Source: Lachnospiraceae bacterium MD329 (GTDB taxonomy: Bacteria; Bacillota; Clostridia; UBA1381). Taken from it: a stretch of 64,000 bases of DNA. The stretch lies in NCBI GenBank assembly GCA_010206265.1, contig VIQV01000022.1, positions 62,167-126,166 on the forward strand, written 5' to 3'. A model generated the notes under the pieces. The model saw only the letters and a program-made list of their open reading frames with translations. It made no database searches and was not told the origin of the DNA. Positions within the stretch are counted from its first letter, which is position 1. Every line of letters starts with the position of its first letter. Both the position numbers and the translations under genes were made by a program. Positions 50,617 through 61,290 of the stretch are shown piece after piece.

Positions 50617-53136
50617 ATGGCTAAAAAGTCTGAGGATTTAAAGCTGGATATGGACGCAATTCAAAACCAGCATATTGTGAATGTTGACCTCAACAGTGAG
50701 ATGAAAAAGGCATATATCGACTACGCAATGAGCGTTATCGTAAGCCGTGCGCTGCCTGATGTGCGCGACGGTATGAAGCCTGTTCACAGACGTATATTGT
50801 ACGATATGTACGAATCAAATCTTTTATATGAAAATGATTTTAAGAAATCCGCGGCTACTGTCGGTGATGTGCTCGGTAAGTATCATCCTCACGGTGACAC
50901 GTCGGTTTACGACGCAATGGTTCGTATGGCGCAGGATTTTTCGCTCCGTTATCCGCTTGTACAGGGTAAGGGTAACTTCGGTAGTGTGGACGGCGACCCG
51001 GCTGCCGCTTACCGTTATACGGAGGCTAAAATGTCACAGATATCCGCGCTTATGCTTACGGATATTGAAAAAGATACGGTTGATTTTGTACCGAACTATG
51101 ACGATAAACTGAAAGAACCTGATGTACTTCCGTCGAGATTCCCTAACCTGTTGGTAAACGGCTCGTCAGGTATTGCGGTTGGTATGGCGACGAATATACC
51201 CCCTCATAATCTGAATGAGGTTGTGAACGGAATAATCGCCGTAATTGACGACCCTATGATTACTACTGAGGAGCTTATGACTTATATTCAGGGTCCTGAC
51301 TTCCCGACAGGCGGAGTAATTATGGGTAAGAGCGGTATCAGGAATGCATACACTACCGGCAGAGGCAGAGTAATTCTCAGGGCAAAGGCTGAAATAGAGG
51401 AGCATAACGGAAAGCATAGAATTATTGTTTCCGAGATACCGTATCAGGTGAATAAGGCACGTCTTGAAAAGCATATAAATGAGCTTGTGCGCGATGGTAA
51501 AATTGACGGTATTTCGTCAACGCGTGATGAGTCTACAGAGATTATACGGCTTGTTATTGACCTTAAACGCGACGCAAATCCTAATGTGGTATTAAATAAT
51601 CTTTATAAATTTACGCAAATGCAGGATACATTTGGTATTATCCTTATCGCGCTTGTTGATAAGGAGCCGAAGGTGCTGACACTGCGTGAAATGATTGATT
51701 ATTATATCGCACATCAGGAGGACGTTATAACAAGACGTACCCAATTTGAACTCCAAAAAGCGCTTGACCGCGCGCATATTTTAGAGGGTTATAAAATTGT
51801 TATAGACAATGTTGACGAGGTTATACGCATAATCCGCGCGGCTAAGAATATTCCTGACGCAAAGGCAGCATTATGCGAGCGTTTCGGTCTGTCGGACGCG
51901 CAGGCTGACGCTATCGTTAAAATGCAGCTCGGACGTTTGTCGGGTATGGAGCGTGAAAAAATCGAGGAGGAATATGCCGAGATTTGCGCTAAGATAGAGG
52001 ATTACAGAGATATTCTTGCCAATGAAAGCCGCGTGCTTGAAATAGTTAAGGAGGATCTTGTTAAAATCAGAGATAAATACGGCGACGAAAGAAGAACGGA
52101 AATATCAATGGTTACAAACGAGATTGATATTGACGACCTGATAGACGAGGAGGACATTGTTGTTACAATGACTCATAACGGCTATACAAAACGTCAGCCT
52201 GTTGACACATATAAGTCACAGCGCCGCGGCGGACGCGGTATTTCGGGTATGACTACACGTGAGGAGGATTTCGTCGAGCACCTGTTTACTACGACTACTC
52301 ACCATAATCTTCTGTTCTTTACGACAAAGGGTATTGTGTATAAGCTGAAAGGCTATCAGATACCCGAGGCGTCGAGACAGGCAAAGGGTATGGCTATTGT
52401 AAATCTTCTGCCGATAGAAACTGATGAAAAGGTTACGGCAATGATTGCGATTAAGGATTTTGAGGACGGTAAGTATCTGACATTTATTACGCGTAACGGT
52501 GTTGTTAAAAAGACGCCTCTTATGGATTATGCGAAAATCCGTAACAGCGGTCTGCGCGCTATAAATATAGACGAGGACGACGAGCTTATCCGCGTTAAAC
52601 TTACCGATAATGAACAGGACCTTATTCTGGGTACGCATAACGGTTATGCGATACGTTTCAGCGTAAGCGAGGTTCGTCAGACGGGACGTACAACAAGAGG
52701 TGTTAAGGGTATCGACCTGCGCGACGGTGATTATGTTATAGGCGCGTCCACGGCATTGCCTGAAACACAGCTTTTGACCGTAACGGAAAACGGTTACGGC
52801 AAAAAGACTCCGCTTGACGAGTATCGTATTCAGTCGAGAGGCGGTAAGGGTATCTTCACTTATAAGATTACGGATAAAACAGGCAGACTTGCGGGAATGA
52901 AAACGGTTACTGACGGGGACGATATAATTCTTATTACCTCGGACGGCGTTATCATAAGAATGCACACTGACGAAATATCATCTTACAGCCGTCAGACGCA
53001 GGGCGTAAGAGTGATGAAGCTTGCAGACGACGTTAATGTTGTAAGTATTGCCCGTACCGAAAGGGAAGAGGAATCCGAGGAAGAAGAACAGACATCAGAG
53101 CAGACAGAGAATCAGGCAGAAGGAGAAGTTGAATAA
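50617..53136 (+). CDS. gyrA: DNA gyrase subunit A
   Basis: 839 residues. DNA-cleaving and wrapping subunit of gyrase. Winged-helix core with the catalytic Tyr in [15 protein letters not shown]-terminal [21 protein letters not shown], the QRDR stretch [20 protein letters not shown] (Ser usually at the quinolone position is Thr here). The six-bladed C-terminal domain has the GyrA box QRRGGRG, which marks gyrase rather than topoisomerase IV. The acidic Glu-rich tail is usual. gyrB is not in the window. A cyclophilin gene follows after 2 bases. Confidence 0.98.
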   Translation: MAKKSEDLKLDMDAIQNQHIVNVDLNSEMKKAYIDYAMSVIVSRALPDVRDGMKPVHRRILYDMYESNLLYENDFKKSAATVGDVLGKYHPHGDTSVYDAMVRMAQDFSLRYPLVQGKGNFGSVDGDPAAAYRYTEAKMSQISALMLTDIEKDTVDFVPNYDDKLKEPDVLPSRFPNLLVNGSSGIAVGMATNIPPHNLNEVVNGIIAVIDDPMITTEELMTYIQGPDFPTGGVIMGKSGIRNAYTTGRGRVILRAKAEIEEHNGKHRIIVSEIPYQVNKARLEKHINELVRDGKIDGISSTRDESTEIIRLVIDLKRDANPNVVLNNLYKFTQMQDTFGIILIALVDKEPKVLTLREMIDYYIAHQEDVITRRTQFELQKALDRAHILEGYKIVIDNVDEVIRIIRAAKNIPDAKAALCERFGLSDAQADAIVKMQLGRLSGMEREKIEEEYAEICAKIEDYRDILANESRVLEIVKEDLVKIRDKYGDERRTEISMVTNEIDIDDLIDEEDIVVTMTHNGYTKRQPVDTYKSQRRGGRGISGMTTREEDFVEHLFTTTTHHNLLFFTTKGIVYKLKGYQIPEASRQAKGMAIVNLLPIETDEKVTAMIAIKDFEDGKYLTFITRNGVVKKTPLMDYAKIRNSGLRAINIDEDDELIRVKLTDNEQDLILGTHNGYAIRFSVSEVRQTGRTTRGVKGIDLRDGDYVIGASTALPETQLLTVTENGYGKKTPLDEYRIQSRGGKGIFTYKITDKTGRLAGMKTVTDGDDIILITSDGVIIRMHTDEISSYSRQTQGVRVMKLADDVNVVSIARTEREEESEEEEQTSEQTENQAEGEVE

Positions 53137-53138
53137 TT

Positions 53139-53948
53139 ATGAAAAAATCAGTTAGTATTACAGCTATAATTTTATCAATAATGATGCTTTTGACATCTTG
53201 TAAGTCGGGAGAAGAACAGAATGGCGCGCCTACGCCGAATCCCGAACTTGTAAAGAATACAATAAACGCAGCAATAGAGCTTGAAGACGGTGACACAATA
53301 GAGCTTGAACTATATCCCGATCTTGCGCCCGAAACGGTGGCAAACTTTGTTGAGCTTGCAGAAGATGGTTTTTATGACGGAACAATTTTCCATAGAGTTA
53401 TTGAGGACTTTATGATTCAGGGCGGCGGTTATGATGAAAATCTGAAAGAGCAGAAAACCACTTCAATTAAGGGTGAATTTGCCGATAACGGTTTTGAAAA
53501 TACTCTTTCTCATACTCGCGGAGTAATTTCAATGGCGCGTACACAGGTTATGGACAGCGCGTCAAGTCAATTCTTTATAGTACAGCAGGATTCTCCGCAT
53601 CTGGACGGTAAATATGCCGCATTCGGTCGTGTTACTGAAGGTATGGAAGTTGTTGATGATATTGCGTCTGTAAAAACAGGTACGGTGGCGTCGGCAGGTA
53701 TGGAGGACGTTCCTGTAAAAGCGATAGTTATTGAAACAATTACTATTGATTCGGGTTCCGGTTCTAAAAAGAGCAGTAAGTCATCTAAATCGACCTCGAA
53801 ACCGTCGAAGAATGACGATGAAGATGAGGACGAGGAAACACCTAAACCGACTGCAAAGTCAACTGCAAAACCGTTACAGGACGACGAAGAAGATGATGAA
53901 ACCGACGATGAATTGTCACAGATTGCGCCGCCGGCAGAATTATTTTAG
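53139..53948 (+). CDS. Lipoprotein cyclophilin (peptidyl-prolyl isomerase)
   Basis: 269 residues. Lipobox LLTSC (Cys ~21), so it is membrane-tethered outside the cell. Cyclophilin domain (~45-200): FHRVIEDFMIQGG, the SMARTQVMDSASSQFFIV core and HLDGKYAAFGRVTEGMEVVDDIA. A low-complexity tail (~205-269) rich in Lys, Ser, Thr, Pro and acidic residues may reach through the wall. It begins 2 bases after gyrA, so the two are cotranscribed, and it is followed by a paralogue without signal. Confidence 0.94.
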   Translation: MKKSVSITAIILSIMMLLTSCKSGEEQNGAPTPNPELVKNTINAAIELEDGDTIELELYPDLAPETVANFVELAEDGFYDGTIFHRVIEDFMIQGGGYDENLKEQKTTSIKGEFADNGFENTLSHTRGVISMARTQVMDSASSQFFIVQQDSPHLDGKYAAFGRVTEGMEVVDDIASVKTGTVASAGMEDVPVKAIVIETITIDSGSGSKKSSKSSKSTSKPSKNDDEDEDEETPKPTAKSTAKPLQDDEEDDETDDELSQIAPPAELF

Positions 53949-53960
53949 GGAGGTATATTA

Positions 53961-54434
53961 ATGAATATTGAAATAGAAATGGAAGACGGAAAGGTTATCA
54001 AAGCGGAACTTTATCCAGATATTGCACCGATAACCGTTGAGAATTTCAGAAAGCTTATTGAGGATAATTTCTTTGATGGCTTGATATTTCACCGTGTAAT
54101 TGCAGGATTTATGATTCAGGGCGGCGGATTTACCGTTGACGGTGAACAAAAACACACTGAGAGTATAAAGGGTGAGTTTGACCAGAACGGTGTGCCAAAT
54201 CCGCTAAAGCATACGCGTGGTGTGTTAAGTATGGCGCGTACAATGTTTCCGAATAGTGCGTCGAGTCAATTCTTTATTATGCACGATGACGCACCGCACC
54301 TTGACGGTCAGTATGCTGCATTCGGTAAGGTTACGGACGGTATGGAAGTTGTTGATGAAATTGCCGAAACTCAAACTGATATGCAGGACAGACCGATTGA
54401 TAATCAGGTTATAAAAACGATACGTTTTGCATAA
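53961..54434 (+). CDS. Cytosolic cyclophilin (peptidyl-prolyl isomerase)
   Basis: 157 residues, a minimal cyclophilin with no signal peptide. FHRVIAGFMIQGGGF, SMARTMFPNSASSQFFIMHDDAPHLDGQYAAFGKV and VVDEIA are the active-site and fold signatures. It is similar over its length to the preceding lipoprotein, so the pair is a duplication split between cytosol and outer surface. Start ATG with GGGAGGT 7 bases upstream. Terminator directly after. Confidence 0.95.
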   Translation: MNIEIEMEDGKVIKAELYPDIAPITVENFRKLIEDNFFDGLIFHRVIAGFMIQGGGFTVDGEQKHTESIKGEFDQNGVPNPLKHTRGVLSMARTMFPNSASSQFFIMHDDAPHLDGQYAAFGKVTDGMEVVDEIAETQTDMQDRPIDNQVIKTIRFA

Positions 54435-54461
54435 AAAAAGAGCCTTATGGCTCTTTTTTAT
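54433..54461. terminator. Terminator after the cyclophilins
   Basis: AAAAAAGAGCC/TGGCTCTTTTTT with a 3-base loop; A and T runs on both sides make it usable from either strand. Confidence 0.92.
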
Positions 54462-54481
54462 CATATGTCAGTAAAAAGGCT

Positions 54482-55135
54482 CTATCCTCTATATGTCCAC
54501 ATTGCGCTGATTTGTCCTTTCAGTCTGTCATAGCTCCACGCCCGCGCACTGTTTACACTGCTGTTCGGGTCATTCACACGAAACGAACCGTTCTCGTATG
54601 AGGTGAGTACAATAAAATGCCCTTCATCGGTAAAATCACCGCGAGTGACACTGCATATAACGGGATAACCGTTATTAAGCCTGTCCGCAATCGTTTTTTC
54701 ATCAAGAGGAAGTTCTTTTACTTTAAGTCCGAGTTTCTTGGCGCCGTCAGACATAAGCGACCAGCTTGTACCTATTCCGTCCACATAATAACCGTTTGTC
54801 TGTGAAAATTCCGCAACAGACGCAGGGGTCATATCCTGATTGCCTGTCAGAGCAACAAGTACCATTGAGAGGCAGGTAGGACCGCAGCCGCTTATTTCAA
54901 TCGTACTGTTACCGTATGGGGTATCTTTCCAACGTTCGTCTGTCTGCAAAAGCAGTGGAACACCGTCCTCTGCATTAATGCCGCTGTAACGCATATTTTT
55001 GGCAAGACGCGTACCGCAAAGTACCGCGCTGATTACTAATATAACAATCATTATGCCGCGCATACGTCTAATGCGTCTTGCTCTTTTTCTGCGAGTACGC
55101 TGTGCTCTGCTGTTTCTCAATTCTGTTCGTGTCAC
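54482..55135 (-). CDS. C39-like cysteine peptidase domain protein
   Basis: 217 residues. A very basic N-terminus (RAQRTRRKRARRIRRMRG), one membrane helix (IMIVILVISAVLCG), then a Peptidase_C39_2 domain: LLQTDERWKDTPYG, catalytic Cys in ISGCGPTCLSMVL, His in GHFIVLTSYENGSFRVNDPNS. Outside-facing; substrate unknown, members often process wall or secreted peptides. The frame opens with GTG at 55141, but GGAGG lies 8 bases before the GTG at 55135. Confidence 0.88.
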   Translation of the reverse strand: MTRTELRNSRAQRTRRKRARRIRRMRGIMIVILVISAVLCGTRLAKNMRYSGINAEDGVPLLLQTDERWKDTPYGNSTIEISGCGPTCLSMVLVALTGNQDMTPASVAEFSQTNGYYVDGIGTSWSLMSDGAKKLGLKVKELPLDEKTIADRLNNGYPVICSVTRGDFTDEGHFIVLTSYENGSFRVNDPNSSVNSARAWSYDRLKGQISAMWTYRG

Positions 55136-55309
55136 TTCCACCGCCTCCGTCCATTGCCCTTTTAGTCATTGTATCATATATTAGATACATAAGTGAAGAG
55201 TTTGGTTTAAAAGTTTATAAATTTTTTATGTTTATAGACTTTATATAAAATGAGGAGCTTATCTTCATTCTATATATAAATACGGATTAGACGGTTAAAA
55301 TATCGCATT

Positions 55310-55813
55310 TTATCCTAAAATTTTTTTATAAGAAGTTTTTTGCGAGAGAAAACGGCACAGTTCATCTGTGTTTTCCTTAATGCCCGACTTTACAACAATA
55401 CTTACGCTTTCCATTGAATGAAAAATAAAAATATACCTGCTTGTTTCAAGCACTTTAAGAAGTGAACTGTAGCTGTAATCGGTAGTGACAGAGTTTGTAC
55501 GTTCTGAAACGTAGTTCTCATAGAAAATAAATCGTGTTGTAAGACTTGAATTCCTTGCACGTTTATACGGCTTTTTATATGCTACGCGAGGATATACCAG
55601 CAACACGGCGCCAATCCATACCGCAAGCACTGCCCACATAATACCAAATTCTTTATTATAAATATACAGACCTGCCGCAATCAAAAGCACGCCTATAACC
55701 GCTGTAATCATCGTGTACACGCGCAGTCTTTCTCTGTAATAGATTTTGTAAAAATCCTTGTAAACGGCAGGTGTCATTTGAGTGACCGCCGTATAGAGCT
55801 TTGTATTTTCCAT
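55310..55813 (-). CDS. YcxB-like membrane protein
   Basis: 167 residues. Two adjacent membrane helices (VYTMITAVIGVLLIAAGLYIY and WAVLAVWIGAVLLVYPRVAY), then a C-terminal beta domain (FIFYENYVSERTNSVTTDYSYSSLLKVLETSRYIFIF) typical of the YcxB-like family (PF14317). Function unknown. Start ATG with AAGGAG 8 bases upstream; it follows the 142-residue membrane protein by 11 bases. Confidence 0.85.
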   Translation of the reverse strand: MENTKLYTAVTQMTPAVYKDFYKIYYRERLRVYTMITAVIGVLLIAAGLYIYNKEFGIMWAVLAVWIGAVLLVYPRVAYKKPYKRARNSSLTTRFIFYENYVSERTNSVTTDYSYSSLLKVLETSRYIFIFHSMESVSIVVKSGIKENTDELCRFLSQKTSYKKILG

Positions 55814-55824
55814 ATGCAGACTCC

Positions 55825-56253
55825 TTATTCAAATCTTAAAAGCTTTCTTAAAAATGCGCCTATGACCGTTGCGCCGAATGCAAAAATCAAATAAACAATT
55901 CCCATAATAACAGTTGTCTGAATCGTATATGCAAGCGTATCAAACTTATAGTACATAGGTATTGAAATAAGCGCAAGAAATCCCATAAATGCAGGCAGTT
56001 TAAGGTTAAATCCTTTTTTTATGCCGTAAATCAGTCCTGCAAGTGAAATGAAAATAGGGTTTAACATCATAAGAAAAGTTTGCAGCAGCAAAAGCTGACC
56101 GTTTTCTCCGAGCATTACCATTATCAGAGGCGCAATATGAAACATTATAAGCGTAGCTATAATATAGATTTTTGAATCATCTACGCTGAAATCATTTTTA
56201 GCAATTGCACTTTCTTTTTTCTTTATGGTTTTGCGTCTGTTCTTTTTACTCAT
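55825..56253 (-). CDS. Four-helix membrane protein, unknown
   Basis: 142 residues. Lys/Arg-rich start (SKKNRRKTIKKKE), then about four hydrophobic helices (MFHIAPLIMVML, FLMMLNPIFISLAGLIYGI, AFMGFLALISIPMYY, TVIMGIVYLIFAFGATVIGAFL). No motif recognised. It lies 16 bases after hisF on the same strand, which suggests cotranscription but no histidine function. Confidence 0.75.
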   Translation of the reverse strand: MSKKNRRKTIKKKESAIAKNDFSVDDSKIYIIATLIMFHIAPLIMVMLGENGQLLLLQTFLMMLNPIFISLAGLIYGIKKGFNLKLPAFMGFLALISIPMYYKFDTLAYTIQTTVIMGIVYLIFAFGATVIGAFLRKLLRFE

Positions 56254-56269
56254 ATCTGTTATACTCCTT

Positions 56270-57031
56270 TTACAGTCTTACGCTTTCGCCGTTACTGCGA
56301 AGATATTTTTTTAAATCGTTTATTTCTATTTCCTTGAAATGGAACAGGCTCGCGGCTAACACAGCGTCCGCCTTACCTTCGCGGAATGCGTCGAGAAAAT
56401 GTTCCATTGTGCCTGCTCCGCCCGACGCGATTACAGGGATTTTTGCATTTTCGCTTATTTTTTTTGTAAGTTCAAGGTCATAACCTGCTTTTGTTCCGTC
56501 ACAGTCCATACTGGTGAGCAGTATTTCACCTGCGCCCAGTTCCTCAGCCTGTTTAGCCCATTCAAGCGCGTCTATACCTGTATTTACTCTGCCGCCGTTC
56601 AGGTATACGTCCCAGCCGCTTTTGTCGTCCCTGCGCTTGGCGTCAATAGCGCACACCACACACTGACTTCCGAATATTTCAGCTGCCTCGCGTATCAGTT
56701 CAGGACGCTTTATCGCCGCACTGTTTACAGCAACTTTATCCGCGCCTGCGTTAAGTATACGTCTGAAATCTTCGACGGTGCGTATACCACCGCCGACAGT
56801 GAACGGTATAAAGACCTGTTTGGCGACAGCCTCAACCATTTCAGTTACTGTATTCCGTTCGTCGGAAGAGGCGGTTATATCGAGAAATACAAGCTCGTCC
56901 GCTCCTGCCTTATCATATACCCTCGCACATTCGACGGGGTCGCCTGCGTCTATTAAATTTACAAAGTTTACTCCCTTTACAACTCTGCCGTTTTTTACGT
57001 CCAGACAGGGAATTATTCGTTTTGCGTACAT
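56270..57031 (-). CDS. hisF: Imidazole glycerol phosphate synthase, cyclase subunit
   Basis: 253 residues. A (beta-alpha)8 barrel that closes the imidazole ring using ammonia from His[20 protein letters not shown] contains the N-terminal catalytic Asp, and [10 protein letters not shown] the second Asp; [15 protein letters not shown] and [15 protein letters not shown] are phosphate-binding loops. It follows hisH by 2 bases, the expected heterodimer order. The other his genes are not in the window. Confidence 0.98.
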   Translation of the reverse strand: MYAKRIIPCLDVKNGRVVKGVNFVNLIDAGDPVECARVYDKAGADELVFLDITASSDERNTVTEMVEAVAKQVFIPFTVGGGIRTVEDFRRILNAGADKVAVNSAAIKRPELIREAAEIFGSQCVVCAIDAKRRDDKSGWDVYLNGGRVNTGIDALEWAKQAEELGAGEILLTSMDCDGTKAGYDLELTKKISENAKIPVIASGGAGTMEHFLDAFREGKADAVLAASLFHFKEIEINDLKKYLRSNGESVRL

Positions 57032-57033
57032 AA

Positions 57034-57642
57034 TTATCTCCCTAAATTGATAAAATTCTTTAATATCTTCATTCCTGTTTCACCGCTTTTTTCGGGGTGA
57101 AACTGCGTCGCGAATACATTGTCTTTCTCAACCGCTATTCCTAAACGTTCGCCGTAATCGGTATAGGCGGAAACTACGCCTTCATCAGACGCGTTGAGAT
57201 AATACGAATGAACAAAGTAAACGAACGGATTTTCACCGATATTATTTAAAATACGGCTGTCCTTTACGACCTCGATACTGTTCCAGCCCATATGAGGTAT
57301 TTTAAGCCCTCTGTCGGGTATTTTTACAATAGTGCCTTTAAAAAGTCCGAGCCCTTTAACGTCTGGCGCCTCCTCGCTTTTTTCAAACATAAGCTGTAAG
57401 CCAAGACAAATGCCTAAAAGAGGTGTGCATTTGTCAGCAACTTCAAAAATCACTTCCTTCAGACCGCTTGCTGTAAGCGCATTCATTGCGCTGCCGAATG
57501 CTCCGACTCCGGGTAAAATAACCTTATCAGCGGATAGTATTTCCGAGGCGCTGCCTGTTATTTTTGATTCTGCGCCGAGAAAGTCGAGAGCATTTTTTAC
57601 GCTGTGAAGATTTCCAGCGCCGTAATCTATTATTGCAATCAT
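57034..57642 (-). CDS. hisH: Imidazole glycerol phosphate synthase, glutaminase subunit
   Basis: 202 residues. Class I glutamine amidotransferase: [12 protein letters not shown], oxyanion [10 protein letters not shown], catalytic Cys in [13 protein letters not shown], and the His/Glu pair in [10 protein letters not shown]. It delivers ammonia to HisF. The frame opens at 57702, and two ATGs (57648, 57642) follow GGGGAG; the second has 7-base spacing and is used. Confidence 0.97.
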   Translation of the reverse strand: MIAIIDYGAGNLHSVKNALDFLGAESKITGSASEILSADKVILPGVGAFGSAMNALTASGLKEVIFEVADKCTPLLGICLGLQLMFEKSEEAPDVKGLGLFKGTIVKIPDRGLKIPHMGWNSIEVVKDSRILNNIGENPFVYFVHSYYLNASDEGVVSAYTDYGERLGIAVEKDNVFATQFHPEKSGETGMKILKNFINLGR

Positions 57643-57673
57643 AATCATTCTCCCCAAAAGTTTGTATGTAACT

Positions 57674-57702
57674 ATTGTAGCACAATTTTTTCCTTTTAGC
57701 AA
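57674..57702 (-). promoter_or_regulatory. Promoter of the hisHF operon
   Basis: On the minus strand TTGCTA (57702-57697), 17 bases, TACAAT (57679-57674). It lies just beyond the hppA terminator. Confidence 0.75.
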
Positions 57703-57719
57703 CAGTTTAGAGCATAAAC

Positions 57720-57752
57720 AAACAGAGCTGCCGCATTTAGCAACAGCTCTGT
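57720..57752 (-). terminator. Terminator of hppA
   Basis: Minus strand: ACAGAGCTG/CAGCTCTGT, a perfect 9-bp stem with a longer loop, followed by TTGTTT. Confidence 0.7.
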
Positions 57753-57761
57753 AAAAATTCT

Positions 57762-59849
57762 TTAGAATAAGCCCATACCGCCGTAGGTTGCTACAATTGC
57801 CGCAAAGACGATTGAAACCATTGACAGAAGTTTTATAAGGATATTAACCGATGGACCGGAAGTATCCTTGAACGGGTCACCGACTGTATCGCCGACAACT
57901 GCCGCTTTGTGGTTTTCACTGCCCTTACCGCCGAAGTTGCCTGCCTCAATGTACTTCTTGGCATTATCCCAAGCACCGCCTGAGTTTGCCATCATAATAG
58001 CAAGAGCAAAGCCTGAGATAAGCGCGCCTGCCAGCATTCCGACAACGCCGTTTACTCCAAGTACAAGACCTACGATTATCGGAGAAATAATTCCGAGCGC
58101 GGCAGGAAGAATCATTTCTTTAAGCGAGGACTTTGTACAGATGTCAACGCAGGTTTCGTAATCAGCCTCAGCCTGACCCTCCATAAGTCCCTTGATTTCT
58201 CTAAACTGACGTCTGACCTCAACAACGATTTTCTGAGCCGCGCGTCCGACTGCCTTCATAGTAAGAGCGCTGAACAGGAACGGCAGCATTGCGCCGACAA
58301 ACAAGCCGATTAGTACGGCAGGATTTGTAACTGAAAGGTTAAGTGTCTGTCCCAGTCCTTCGATTTTATCGGTATATGAAACGATAAGCGCAAGAGCAGT
58401 AAGAGCCGCAGAACCTATTGCAAAGCCTTTGCCTGTAGCTGCTGTGGTATTTCCGAGCGAATCAAGCGCGTCTGTTCTTTCACGAACCACTTCGGGAAGT
58501 CCTGACATTTCAGCAATACCGCCTGCGTTGTCGGCAACGGGACCGTAAGCGTCTGTAGCAAGTGTAATTCCGAGCGTTGACAGCATACCAACCGCCGAAA
58601 GTCCTACGCCGTAAAGTCCCGATTCAAAGCTTGTGTTTCCGCCTGCTGTGAAGAAACTTACAATAATTGAAATACCGATTATAATTACGGGAATGGCAGT
58701 TGACGCCATACCGAGCGCTATACCGTCAATAATAATTGTAGCCGAGCCTGTTTCCGACGACGCCGACAGCTTCTTTGTCGGGTTATATGAATCTGACGTA
58801 TAGTATTCAGTGAAGAATCCAATCAGAACACCTGCAACAAGTCCCGAAATAACTGCCCAGAATACGTTCGAATTGTCGGGGAGGAGTGTGAATATAAGCA
58901 CTGCCGCACCGATTGCCGAAAGTATTGAGGAAATATATGTACCGCGTCTTAGCGAACCTAAAAGTGATTTCTGAGTTGCGCCTTCTTTTGTCGATACAAA
59001 GAATGTACCTATTATAGAGGCGATTATACCGATTGCCGCAATAAGCATAGGTACAATTACGCCGCTGAAACCAAGACCGGCAGCCGCCGCAAGCGCGCCG
59101 CAGGAAATAATTGAACCTACATATGACTCATACAAATCAGCGCCCATACCTGCAACGTCGCCGACATTATCTCCAACGTTATCTGCGATACAAGCAGGAT
59201 TTCGAGGGTCGTCCTCAGGTATGCCTGCCTCAACTTTACCTACAAGGTCAGCGCCGACGTCGGCAGCCTTTGTAAATATACCGCCTCCCACACGCGCGAA
59301 CAGAGCCATTGAGCTTGCGCCCATACCAAAGGTAAGCATTGCAGTCATAATATCATTAATATCAAGTTTAAACACAAACTTCAGGAGCATAAACCACACG
59401 CTTATATCAAGAAGTCCCAAACCTACAACAGTAAGTCCCATAACAGAGCCTGACGCAAAAGCTATTTTAAGACCTTTGTTAAGTCCCTGCTGCGCTCCGT
59501 TGGCAGTTCTTGTATTTGCATATGTAGCTATTTTCATACCGATAAATCCTGAAAGACCTGAGAAAAAGCCGCCTGTCAGGAAAGCAAACGGTACGAACGG
59601 CGTTAAAAAGCCTGCAAATGCAAGCACAAGCAGTATAACAAACATTATAGCAAAGAAAATGCCTACTGTTTTATACTGACGCTTTAAATACGCCATAGCG
59701 CCCTTACGGATTTTTTCGCCGATAGCTTTCATTGCGTCTGTTCCTTCAGGCTTTTTCTTAACGGAGAAAAAGTTGAACATTGAGAACGCAAGCGCAATTA
59801 CAGCGCATACAAATACCGCTACCGGTGCAATTGTTTCAAAATTGTTCAT
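57762..59849 (-). CDS. hppA: Membrane-bound pyrophosphatase (ion-pumping)
   Basis: 695 residues, about 16 membrane helices. Couples hydrolysis of pyrophosphate to export of H+ and/or Na+. The substrate-binding [21 protein letters not shown] and the [20 protein letters not shown] loop are intact. The cation-selectivity site reads [10 protein letters not shown] with Ala, the K+-dependent form (K+-independent enzymes have Lys there). Whether it pumps H+ or Na+ cannot be settled by eye. It is a single-gene unit. Confidence 0.97.
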   Translation of the reverse strand: MNNFETIAPVAVFVCAVIALAFSMFNFFSVKKKPEGTDAMKAIGEKIRKGAMAYLKRQYKTVGIFFAIMFVILLVLAFAGFLTPFVPFAFLTGGFFSGLSGFIGMKIATYANTRTANGAQQGLNKGLKIAFASGSVMGLTVVGLGLLDISVWFMLLKFVFKLDINDIMTAMLTFGMGASSMALFARVGGGIFTKAADVGADLVGKVEAGIPEDDPRNPACIADNVGDNVGDVAGMGADLYESYVGSIISCGALAAAAGLGFSGVIVPMLIAAIGIIASIIGTFFVSTKEGATQKSLLGSLRRGTYISSILSAIGAAVLIFTLLPDNSNVFWAVISGLVAGVLIGFFTEYYTSDSYNPTKKLSASSETGSATIIIDGIALGMASTAIPVIIIGISIIVSFFTAGGNTSFESGLYGVGLSAVGMLSTLGITLATDAYGPVADNAGGIAEMSGLPEVVRERTDALDSLGNTTAATGKGFAIGSAALTALALIVSYTDKIEGLGQTLNLSVTNPAVLIGLFVGAMLPFLFSALTMKAVGRAAQKIVVEVRRQFREIKGLMEGQAEADYETCVDICTKSSLKEMILPAALGIISPIIVGLVLGVNGVVGMLAGALISGFALAIMMANSGGAWDNAKKYIEAGNFGGKGSENHKAAVVGDTVGDPFKDTSGPSVNILIKLLSMVSIVFAAIVATYGGMGLF

Positions 59850-59943
59850 TATGGATTACCCCTTTCCACTATTTGTTTTGTATCTTCATTTTATAACTAT
59901 TATGCTAAATAGTCAAGTCATATAACGAAATTGTAATTTATTA

Positions 59944-59972
59944 TTGACAAAATTGTCTTATTAGAATAAAAT
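59944..59972 (+). promoter_or_regulatory. Promoter of the CapA-like gene
   Basis: TTGACA, 17 bases, TAAAAT. Confidence 0.8.
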
Positions 59973-60007
59973 TACTATATGAAATATATTTTATTTGGAG
60001 AAGTTTA

Positions 60008-61057
60008 ATGAGTACAAGAAAAATAGTATCCGTTATTGCGGCGGCATTGTTTATAGCAGGCGTTGCAGTGGGAATTTCGGGAAAAACAATAAAGATAAAA
60101 AAGGCGGACAAGGAGTATACTCCGACCGTTTCGACAGTGTGTATAACAGCGGTTGGCGACTGTACCTTTGCAACTGATGCAAACGCTCCGAGCGACGGCA
60201 GCTTTGTTTCATACGCAGAGGCGCAGAACGGCGATTATTCGTATTTTTTCAGAAATGTCGCGCAGCTTTTTGCGGAGGACGACCTTACTATAGTTAACCT
60301 TGAGGGTACGCTTTCAAATCAGGGTTCGCGACAGGATAAAACGTTTGCTTTCCGCGGCAAGCCCGAATATATACAGATTTTATCCTCGTCGAGCGTTGAG
60401 GCGGCGAACCTTGCCAATAACCACAGCGCGGATTACGGTGACGTCAGCCTGACCGACACGATTAAATATTTAAACGAGGCAGGTATATCCAATTTTATAG
60501 GAACAAACACTTCAATCCGTGAAGTGAACGGTATTTCCGTCGGACTTGTCGGCATAAACGCGCTGAACGAGGCGGAGGCGGAAAAGCTTGAAAAGGCAAT
60601 CGGTTCGGTAAAGGGACTAGGCGCGCAGCTTGTTATAGTGAGTATGCACTGGGGCGAGGAAAAATCGAATGAACCGTCAGCCGAACAGATACAGTTAGCG
60701 CACAAGGCGGTTGATTTGGGAGCTGACCTTGTTATAGGAACGCACCCTCACGTTTTACAGGGCATAGAGAAGTATAACGGACGTTATATAGCGTACAGCA
60801 TTGGTAATTTCTGTTTCGGAGGTAATAATAACCCTGCCGATAAGGATACCGTTATTTACAGACAGGTATTTACTTTTGTAGACGGAGTAATGCAGGAGGA
60901 CGACAATATGGCGCTGATTCCTGCGACTATCTCTTCGCACGACGAATATAACGACTATCAGCCTGCAATCGCGCAGGGCGACAGAAAGGTTGAAATACAA
61001 AACCGTCTGCTTGAATATTCTATGCAGTTCGGAATGCCGAGCTTGAATTTCAGATAA
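60008..61057 (+). CDS. CapA-family metallophosphatase-like protein
   Basis: 349 residues. N-terminal hydrophobic signal or anchor (VSVIAAALFIAGVAVGISG), then a PGA_cap domain: TAVGDCTFAT, IVNLEGTLSN, FRGKP, AANLANNHSADYG, SMHWGEE, and LVIGTHPHVLQGIEKYNGRYIAYSIGNF. The Asp, Asn, His residues form the metal site of calcineurin-like enzymes. The family includes poly-gamma-glutamate synthesis protein CapA, but the capB/capC genes are absent here, so a capsule role is not supported. GGAG lies 7 bases before the ATG. Confidence 0.9.
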   Translation: MSTRKIVSVIAAALFIAGVAVGISGKTIKIKKADKEYTPTVSTVCITAVGDCTFATDANAPSDGSFVSYAEAQNGDYSYFFRNVAQLFAEDDLTIVNLEGTLSNQGSRQDKTFAFRGKPEYIQILSSSSVEAANLANNHSADYGDVSLTDTIKYLNEAGISNFIGTNTSIREVNGISVGLVGINALNEAEAEKLEKAIGSVKGLGAQLVIVSMHWGEEKSNEPSAEQIQLAHKAVDLGADLVIGTHPHVLQGIEKYNGRYIAYSIGNFCFGGNNNPADKDTVIYRQVFTFVDGVMQEDDNMALIPATISSHDEYNDYQPAIAQGDRKVEIQNRLLEYSMQFGMPSLNFR

Positions 61058-61155
61058 AAAGATACTTTAAAATAATGTTAAAAAATGCATACTCCACTTT
61101 TTGTATACGCATATAAGGTTTTAGATTAGTTTGGCGACTATTAGGAGTAGCGTTT

Positions 61156-61190
61156 TTATGCGCTATCTTGCTGATAGCGCATTTTTTATT
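61156..61190 (+). terminator. Terminator within the 61058-61306 interval
   Basis: ATGCGCTATC/GATAGCGCAT, a perfect 10-bp stem followed by six T residues. An upstream TAGCG (61147-61153) could pair with the 5' arm instead, as in attenuators. Confidence 0.75.
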
Positions 61191-61215
61191 GCAAAGGAGG
61201 GCAGAGAACGTAAGT

Positions 61216-61290
61216 ATGTCGGCTTACATTACAATTGAATATAGAGGATTTTATTTAATTATGTGTGCATTGAACCCCCGTTATATATAA
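61216..61290 (+). CDS. Possible 24-residue peptide
   Basis: ATG to TAA, 24 codons (MSAYITIEYRGFYLIMCALN and four more). AAAGGAGG stands upstream but 15 bases away, rather far. Central hydrophobic residues and the MSAY start recall small holin-like toxins of Firmicutes; the resemblance is slight. The stop lies inside a perfect terminator palindrome. Treat as doubtful. Confidence 0.3.
   Translation: MSAYITIEYRGFYLIMCALNPRYI

Noticed and set aside
53139-54434. Two cyclophilins as a frameshifted single gene
   Set aside because: Each has its own ribosome site and complete domain, with a 12-base gap and a distinct N-terminus.
55170-55192. TGTATC...GATACA inverted repeat as an operator
   Set aside because: Only six-base arms in very AT-rich sequence without a clear promoter, so chance is likely.
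60008-61057. Poly-gamma-glutamate capsule locus
   Set aside because: Only a CapA-like gene is present; no capB or capC homologue is nearby and CapA-like proteins occur widely without capsule.
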